In this document: positions 57,445 through 64,000 of the stretch, piece after piece
Layout of the letters: each line of letters starts with the position of its first letter
Numbering within the stretch: position 1 is the first letter of the stretch
Assembly: GCA_002105175.1 (NCBI GenBank)
Contig: MCGE01000046.1
Coordinates: 1-64,000, forward strand
Length of the DNA stretch: 64,000 nucleotides
DNA from: Absidia repens
Lineage: Eukaryota > Mucoromycota > Mucoromycetes > Mucorales > Cunninghamellaceae
Reading direction: 5' to 3'
Made by a program: the position numbers and the translations under genes
The notes under the pieces: model-generated
The model's input: only the letters and a program-made list of their open reading frames with translations
Database searches by the model: none
Told to the model about the DNA's origin: nothing

Positions 57445-58479
57445 TCAGTCAGTGATCAAGAAGATAAAATGGATCCCACGGTATAGAATGGTCATTTTTT
57501 CGGAAGTCAAGGATAGTAATGTGAGCCTGATTTCAGTTTTGGTAGATGCCACAATTGATATAAATGTATGCATTGTATCAGGTGATGGCATATCATAGCT
57601 TGGATGGCCATGGTTTGTAGCCGGTGATATCAAAATATTAAGTGAAGCATGAATGACCGTGGTAAAAAAAAAAAAAAAGTAAAAATAAATCTCGATGTTG
57701 ATTCCGACTCCCCCGAATTCCCGAGTATTACCTTTGTGTAAAGAGCATTGCACAATAATATCAAGTACAGATGATCTATTTCAGATATAAATTCTTTTGA
57801 ATAACGAAGAGTAATTCCATTTTGTAAAGTAATTTTTTACTTACTATGACTGCCCAGTAGTTGTATGCCATCTAAAAAAAAAAAAAAAATCTAGTAGTGG
57901 GCGGGGCAAGAACGATAGACGCATGAGTGCTACTGCAGTTGAGTGGACGGTCATAGGAATCATTATATTTTTAAATCAAAAAGGATGCTTCTATTGGCAC
58001 AAATAATACCCTTGAATGAATAAATGGTGTATCGTATGCCAAAAGCCCAATATTAGTCCCATATTGTAAATGTCACAGTTGTCATCCTATACCGAAGAAG
58101 TTAATCATTCCTGCTCCTATATCACAAACAAAGCATTTTAATTTGTTGATTCCATTGCCTTATTCAAGACAACTTACCAATCTGATATCTGGCCCAGTAA
58201 CCAGGCAGAAAACAGTTTCAATTGTAATCGGTAGTTCCCTAATATATCATAAAATAAAGAGACGTGTTTCAGTATATGGATATTTGTAGCATATTGCATT
58301 CTTGGTGATTTGTACTTCCCCTGTCACTCTATAGCCCGGTTATACATTTCGTACCATCATGAGCACACGTTAGGGATGGCTCCATAAAGTCAGAGAAAGC
58401 CTATATAATAAACCATAATATTAGTATAAAGAACAACAGCCATGTTTCTACATGCTCCTACCTTTAAACTAACTTTCAT
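57445..58479 (-). CDS. Doubtful spliced gene
   Basis: Not recognised. From ATG at 58479 the first exon MKVSLK ends at a GTAGGA donor. Further exon-like blocks with GT-AG borders follow: AFSDFMEPSLT, ELPITIETVFCLVTGPDIRL, DDN, YGIQLLGSH, NHLYLILLCNALYTK. They end in an open stretch with NILISPATNHGHPSYD and a TGA at 57445. Some junctions need unusual donors (GTGTGC, GTGACA) and no clean acceptor precedes the last block, so the chain may be a decayed gene or chance. A small secreted or membrane protein would fit the hydrophobic parts. Confidence 0.25.
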
Positions 58480-59162
58480 GTCATGAAGCTTGGGTATAAA
58501 AACTATAGCTTGTTGATCATAAGCCGACAAGAAAAAAGAAAGGGGAGAGCCAAGATATCCGAGAAAAAAAGCGATCAGCGTGATCGGTGTTTAAATTTCC
58601 CACACATATGGGGTTAACAAAGTGTGAAAGCAACATGAATTTTATCTATGGGCAAAATATTGATGATAAAAGATGGCATTCTATTGGAAGGGAAGAGTGT
58701 TTGAAAGTTTTCAAGACACAGTATATTATATGAGAAGCAAATAGAGGTAAACCCAAAACAGGATGGTTTATCATATGAAAGCTTGACATTTGATCCATCT
58801 GGTCTTGTACAATATCTTGTCATTCTCTTGTCCAATATTGATAAGTTCATATATGGTAAAATGAATAAAATAAAAAAGATCGAATGATATTATTTCAAAA
58901 TAGTGATATTCTACAACTAAAAAGTGAACGAAAATCTTGGATGCCAACAGTAACGACTATATAAAGGAAATAAAAGTTGACAAGATGATATAAGAAAAAT
59001 CAGTGGGGTAAAAAAAAGACTGGGTTTCAAATCCACCATCAGCAGCTTTTACAGTCGAAGGTCAATAGGCTATAAATTCATTTCATTTAACTTGTCAGTC
59101 TTTTTTTTTTTTTTTTTACCCCTTTCCTTTTAACTTCTCACTTATCTTCCTTATTAAAATTA
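58480..59162. other. Intergenic, alcohol oxidase promoter
   Basis: AT-rich region ending in TATAAA and a 17-base T run before the alcohol oxidase start. A minus-strand frame at 58614-58850 looks random. Confidence 0.5.
59071..59076 (+). promoter_or_regulatory. TATA box of long-chain alcohol oxidase
   Basis: TATAAA lies about 90 bases before the ATG, with a T run (59101-59117) and a pyrimidine-rich leader between them. Confidence 0.5.
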
Positions 59163-61745
59163 ATGTCCTCCACCCTATCAACTCCAACACTGAAAACACC
59201 CGATTTGTCCGTTTTGACACCAAAGGATCCATTCCGTTTTCATGTGAATACTCCTGTGATACTGACTCAAGATCAGTGGGAAACCATGCATGCTGTCATG
59301 AACACTTTTATTGGCACTCTTAGCGATGAAGAAGCTGAGCGATTGGCGAGCAAGTACTCACAAGGAACCACTGGTGTAGATCGAGAAGCTATTCTTGCAT
59401 TCGCCAAACTCCAATCGACCGATCTCAACACGCAAGCTCAAGTACAATACTTCCTCAACCGTGCTGCTGCCCCAGAAAAAGCACGTGAACTTCAAATTCT
59501 TCTTTCTGTGCTCTCGACTCGCCCCGGTACCTTTGCATTGACTGGCCATTATGCTCTCTTTCGTGAACTATCTCTGAAGGATCGTGAAACCGTCCTCAAC
59601 AGCTGGCGTCTCTCCTTTATCCCACAACTTCGCCTTCTCTTCAAATCTTTATCTGGTATCTGTCTCAACTCGATCTATGGCAAGAAGGAAAATGATGTGC
59701 TTCATAAGGCGATGGGTTACAAGGCGAAAGATATCGAACGAAGCGAACCTGATTATCAACCCATCAAGTCCTTCCCTCGTCTTGATATGATGACCGAAGC
59801 CCAAGTTTTAGCCCATCCCGCTTGGGATTGCATCGTCATTGGAAGCGGTGGTGGTGGTGGTGTTACTGCCTCTGAATTATCCAAGGCTGGAAAATCGGTG
59901 CTGGTCATTGAAAAGGGAACCTACTACCATGAATCGGATTTATCTTTGGAAGAAAGCGATGCAATGGCAAACATGTATGAACTGGGTGGATTTTTCAGCT
60001 CCACGGATGGGAATGTTAATATACTGGCCGGTAGTACTTTTGGAGGTAAGTTATTATATATATATAATTTGAAATTAAATTAATGAATATTTTTTGCTTG
60101 ATCTATTATAGGTGGAACTACTGTCAATTGGTCTGCTAGTTTGAAGGTAAATACCATATCTCTCATATGCCACACAATTAACATTCAAACAGAAATGAAT
60201 CGCTAAATGCATCTATTTATATATAGTTACAACACTTTGTACGCGAAGAATGGGCAAAGCAAGGACTTAGTCATTTCTTGTCTCCGAAGGTAAGCACATT
60301 TACAAACGCATATGAAATAGGGGCGGGGCATGGGCTAGATCCTATGAACTAAGTATACATCGGACTATAGTTTGCAAATGACCTTGAACGTGTATTTCAA
60401 CGAATTGGTGCCTCCACAGATGGAGTGAAACACAACGGCAGTAACCAAAACTTGGTAGATGGATGCAAGTAAGTCAAACGATAAAAATTAAGGACAATAG
60501 GAGAACTCAAATGATATTGACTCATCTTTTTTTGTTTTTGTTTTTTTTTTAAAAAAAAAAAAAAAAACTAGAGCGCTTGGTTTCCATGTGGCGGACCTTC
60601 ATCAAAACACTGGAGGACAATCTCATAGCTGTGGATACTGTTATAGTGGCTGTAAAGATGGCATCAAACGGGGTACCTCCACGACATGGCTTCGAGATGC
60701 TCAAGAACACGGTGCTCGTTTTATTGACCGTACCAAGGTGTTGCGTGTGTTAGTTGAAAACGACAAGGCTGTTGGTGTAGAAGCTGTGATCAATCACGAA
60801 CAAGGTCAACGCAAGGTCAAGATCTACTCGGACACGGTGGTCTGTGCTGCTGGTTCCCTACAAACACCTGGTGTGTTGCAACGCAGTGGACTCAAGAACA
60901 AATTCATTGGTCGTCATTTACGTCTCCATCCTTGTGCTATTAGCTACGGTTACTTTGACACTCCCGTGGATACCTTTGAAGGCTCGATCATGACCTCGGT
61001 CAGCAACGTGGCGGAAAATCTGGATGGCGAAGGCTATGGATGCAAGTTGGAAGTGCCCTCGACGCCGGCAAGCAGCTACTCGACGCTTCTTCCCTGGCGG
61101 GGAGCTGCTCACCACAAGGAAATGATGCTTCGGTACCGACACTACTCTCCTATTCTTGTTCTTTCTCGCGACAAAGACACGGACTCGACGGTGCGATACG
61201 ACGAACATGGCAACATTGCAGTTGATTACAATCTCTCCACACACGATCGTCAAAGTCTAATTGGTGGGATTTTGCGCTCCGTCGACATTCTCGTGGCCGC
61301 TGGTGCGCGCGAGGTACAGACTGGTCATTTCGCCATTGAACCTTTTGTCTTCGCCCCTGAAGAAGAAAGTCGCGTGGACAACCCTCGGTATGTGCAATGG
61401 AGAGCCGGTGTGGCCAAGATGAGCATTCCTTCTTTTGGTGTAGGAATCTTTGCTGCTCATCAAATGGGAACGGCTCGTATGGGAATTTCCGCTAATGTGT
61501 CGGCAACCAAACCCACTGGTGAAACCTGGGAAGTCAAGAAACTGTTTGTATCTGATACCTCGTTATTCCCTACTGCTACAGGTAAGAAATATATAAATAA
61601 TATTATAACGAAGGGAAAATTCTGGTAGACTCATTTTATTTTACATTTGTGTACAGGTGTTAATCCAATGGTCACCGTCGAAGCTCTTGCTCTACATATC
61701 GCTGATTGTATTATCAAGAAAGATACTGCTTCTGCCAAGCTTTAG
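59163..61745 (+). CDS. FAO1: Long-chain fatty alcohol oxidase, GMC family, PTS1 end
   Basis: Six exons: 59163-60045, 60112-60146, 60227-60289, 60371-60468, 60572-61581, 61657-61745, giving 725 aa. The N-terminal 200 residues are the extra domain typical of FAO proteins. The FAD-binding motif CIVIGSGGGGGVTASELS is at about residues 223-240. NILAGSTFGGGTTVNWSASL and CGYCYSGCKDGIKRGT are family marks, and HQMGTARMG near the end holds the catalytic His. FAO enzymes oxidise fatty alcohols to aldehydes with oxygen, producing peroxide, in omega-oxidation of alkanes and lipids. The protein ends in Ala-Lys-Leu, a PTS1 tripeptide, so peroxisomal import is inferred. The intron before exon 5 ends in A-rich sequence and a weak acceptor. 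Confidence 0.95.
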
Positions 61746-62629
61746 TTGTTATATTACTTTCTAGTCTCCTTTTCTTTTTTCAACATTCACTATTAGTTTA
61801 TAGCCTTATTGTATTTGTACTTTTTGTTTATCTTTATTTTTTTAATTTCATATTATCTTGTTAATAAAGAATACCAATTCAAAAAATTTATGACCAACTT
61901 GTGTATGTGTATGTGTCTATGTAAATGATTGATAAAGTAACTCCAACCTATGCATATTTTATTTTTTGAAGTAGAATCATTTGTCAATTTTCTGGAAAGA
62001 TGATTAGTACAATGACCATATGATGAAGACACACAAATATTATATTTCTACGTTGACTTCTATTGCTTCTTTTTCAAATTCAAAAAAAAAAAAAAATTAC
62101 AGGATTAAATGGAGGGTTTTGCTGGGATGATTTAGACGACCCTACAATTTTTCACTTTAGTGGGGTGATTCTTTGAGAAATTACACATCATGATCAACGT
62201 TCACCAACAGTCTTTTCGTTAGGAGGGCAAAAAAAAAAAAAAAAAAAAAAAAACCCCCAAAGAAAATAACATGATACGTATTCACTTCTTCACCATTTGA
62301 GCTTTTATGGACAGTACTTTTCTGTTCAACTGACCTTTTGTTCGGTTTTTATTATCGTTTATATTATACCCTGCGCAACAAAAGTAAGGAACTAAACATA
62401 TCCTCCATATAAAGTGTAGAAGGTTTTAATTTATCTTAGAGAAAAAGATGCCCTTGTGGTACAGGTTAACATAAGTAGAATAGAACCGCATTACAAACCA
62501 AATGCACTAGAAAAAGGAACAATCATAATGGGGGGAGGGGAGCTAGAAAGCCGGTCTTTGATAGGCCGCGCGCAGAACACCTTACAATGGCGACTTTTAT
62601 CACTATACTATATGTCAGAAGATAGCTAA
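61746..62629. other. Intergenic, alcohol oxidase 3' flank
   Basis: AATAAA near 61863, A runs near 62083-62096 and 62230-62252. No gene is supported. The part near 62540-62620 may be worn tail sequence of repeat E. Confidence 0.45.
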
Positions 62630-63300
62630 TAAAAAAAAAATTATTGAAGCGGAATTGGCAGATCCTAAAATTAAGGAAGGGGCTCATTCCAACAAGGAAT
62701 TTAACCGGGAGGGTTCTATTGGAGGTACTATGAGGGAGACTGGTCTGAGGTCTGAATAAAATTAATACTATTCTAAAGGAACGTAAAGGAATGGGTGTAA
62801 AATGGGGCCTTAAATATTGTACAAGGGGTGATTTTATTTTTTATTTTTTATTGAAATACAACAAACGATCAATGCACTAATCAAACGGGATTGACTGTTA
62901 GCAAAAAAAAAGAAAAGGAATCTATTGTTCAAAACATAGGAGACACTAATGAGACATATTTCATTGAAACAAGTAAAAAGAGACATGTTTTATTCAGATA
63001 TAGATACAAACTATGGACAAGCTAACACTAAACTAAGCTAATGAAGGCTCCAAAAAGCCAACTAATGGTGCCCTCAGATCCTACATCCAAAATGAAAGGG
63101 TTTCCCCATGCATCTTGCAATCCCTAAGCTGGAACCCCTTCTAAACTAGTCCTGATACAATTCTAGGTCCAAAATAACCCCATACAAGTCGAGTGGTGAA
63201 GAAAAAATGAAGTGATCAAAAAGAATGAGAGCAGAAAAAATAAAAAACCGCGGGAGAGAGAAAATAAAATATTTCACGTGGGCGGGTTTTGAAATTCCCC
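62630..63300 (-). repeat. Dispersed repeat, copy E
   Basis: On the minus strand: TTCAAAACCCGCCCACGTG end (about 63275-63293), purine/pyrimidine-biased spacer, then the body with the inverted repeat AAGGGGTTCC/GGAAACCCTT at about 63097-63142. A TGAATAAAACATGTC block lies at about 62985, with TTCAATAAT/TTCAATAAA modules near 62850 and 62640. Confidence 0.75.
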
Positions 63301-63449
63301 AAACCTCTCATTCGGGTGTGCCGAGTCTTGAGTTTTAGGTTTTAGGTTTGCATCGAGGCATGCTTTTTTATCTCCTTTTTTACCAATTTACAAAGATATC
63401 ACAACTGAACTTCCGTCACGAAATAATATCCAGCAAACCCTTTCTCTTT

Positions 63450-64000
63450 GATAATCGTTGTAACACCGTCGGGGACTTGCGTGGGAAAGTCTTTAATCTA
63501 GGATCTCAAGACACCATTAGTTGGTTTTTTAGAGACTTCATTAGCCTAGCTTAGTATTGTTAGTTTGTCCATAGTTTGTATCTAAATTCAATAAAGTACG
63601 TCTATTTTTATGTGCTTTATTGAAAAATGTCCCCATTAGTATCACTTATGCTATGTGCGATAGAGCCCTTTTTCCTTCACCATCAGTCATTAGTTTTGAC
63701 CTTTCTTCGAATCTGATTCTAATCCCCTCATGTTTCCTTCAATAAATTCTTCCATTATATCCCTTGTTAGAATGAATTCCTCCGTCTTTATTTTTAGTGT
63801 CTAGAAATATGCTTCAATAAAATATGTCCTTTTTATTATCAGTACTCTGACTCGTCGTGTTTTAGGACTGTCAGTATTGTGAGTGTTCTACCAAAGACTT
63901 GCTCTGTAATACAGTATGACTTATACTCCCCGTGTACCGAAGGAACCAGCCGGTAGTTCTATCATTCACTGTCAAAGATAATAATAGTCCTGCTCGACCA
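63450..64000 (+). repeat. Dispersed repeat, copy F (5' truncated, runs off window)
   Basis: Lacks the CACGTG end. It starts inside the body (GTTGTAACACC...), then CACCATTAGTTGG, the TTAGCCTAGCTTAG block, TTCAATAAAGTACGTC at about 63588, more TTCAATAAA modules at about 63737 and 63813, and a tail-like segment ending TAGTCCTGCTCGACC at the window edge. It lies head to head with copy E. Confidence 0.7.

Overview
The window looks like nuclear DNA of a filamentous fungus of the Mucoromycota, probably Mucorales (inference). The reasons are intron-rich genes with short GT-AG introns, AT-rich intergenic DNA, very long T tracts before many splice acceptors, and a gene set of ordinary fungal housekeeping proteins. 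I see no rRNA, tRNA, CRISPR array, virus or bacterial-type operon. Exon coordinates below were joined by eye from GT-AG sites and reading frame. Most models close exactly in frame and reach the usual family length.

Layout. 0-10 kb, all on the minus strand: casein kinase 1 (Yck-like), a pepsin-type aspartic protease, Cys-Gly dipeptidase DUG1, HMG-box protein NHP6 and cofactor-independent phosphoglycerate mutase. A small spliced gene of unknown function follows at 10.4-10.9 kb. 11-17 kb, plus strand: a fungal-specific transcription-factor-domain protein without a visible zinc cluster, an Ear1/Ssh4-like SPRY adaptor with PPxY motifs, and signal peptidase subunit SPC2. 19.7-23.4 kb: a RING-CH membrane ubiquitin ligase (minus) divergent from glutathione reductase (plus). 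26.6-32.1 kb: a divergent histone H2A, an ataxin-2/Pbp1 homologue with Lsm, LsmAD and PAM2 elements (both minus), and ribosomal protein L12 (plus). 35.0-38.2 kb: a long Gln/His/Ser/Pro-rich protein. 41.4-42.5 kb: a single-pass membrane protein with a Ser/Pro-rich ectodomain. 43.4-51.6 kb, plus strand: an 18-exon DNA polymerase alpha catalytic subunit with a missing or displaced N-terminus, then an F-box/WD40 protein. 53.0-61.7 kb: a TLC-domain membrane protein (minus), S-adenosylmethionine synthetase (plus), a doubtful spliced gene (minus), and a peroxisomal-type long-chain alcohol oxidase (plus).

The most unusual non-genic signal is a family of at least seven related non-coding repeats, at about 17.6, 19.1, 25.1, 34.4, 52.4, 63.1 and 63.6 kb. 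Full-length units are about 0.8 kb. One end carries a CCCGCCCACGTG-type motif. A pyrimidine tract follows, then a body with a conserved inverted repeat (GGGTTTC/GAAACCC), then a series of TTCAATAAA modules and a conserved tail. No copy has a conserved reading frame. The two copies at 17.6 and 19.1 kb face each other as an inverted pair. I do not recognise the family.

The genes form no pathway cluster. They cover protein phosphorylation and turnover, glutathione metabolism (DUG1 and glutathione reductase, not adjacent), glycolysis, chromatin (NHP6, H2A), translation, replication and lipid oxidation. The parts most worth checking are the repeat family, the divergent DNA polymerase alpha, the in-frame stop inside the ataxin-2 gene, the H2A variant, and several small spliced genes in apparently empty intergenic DNA.
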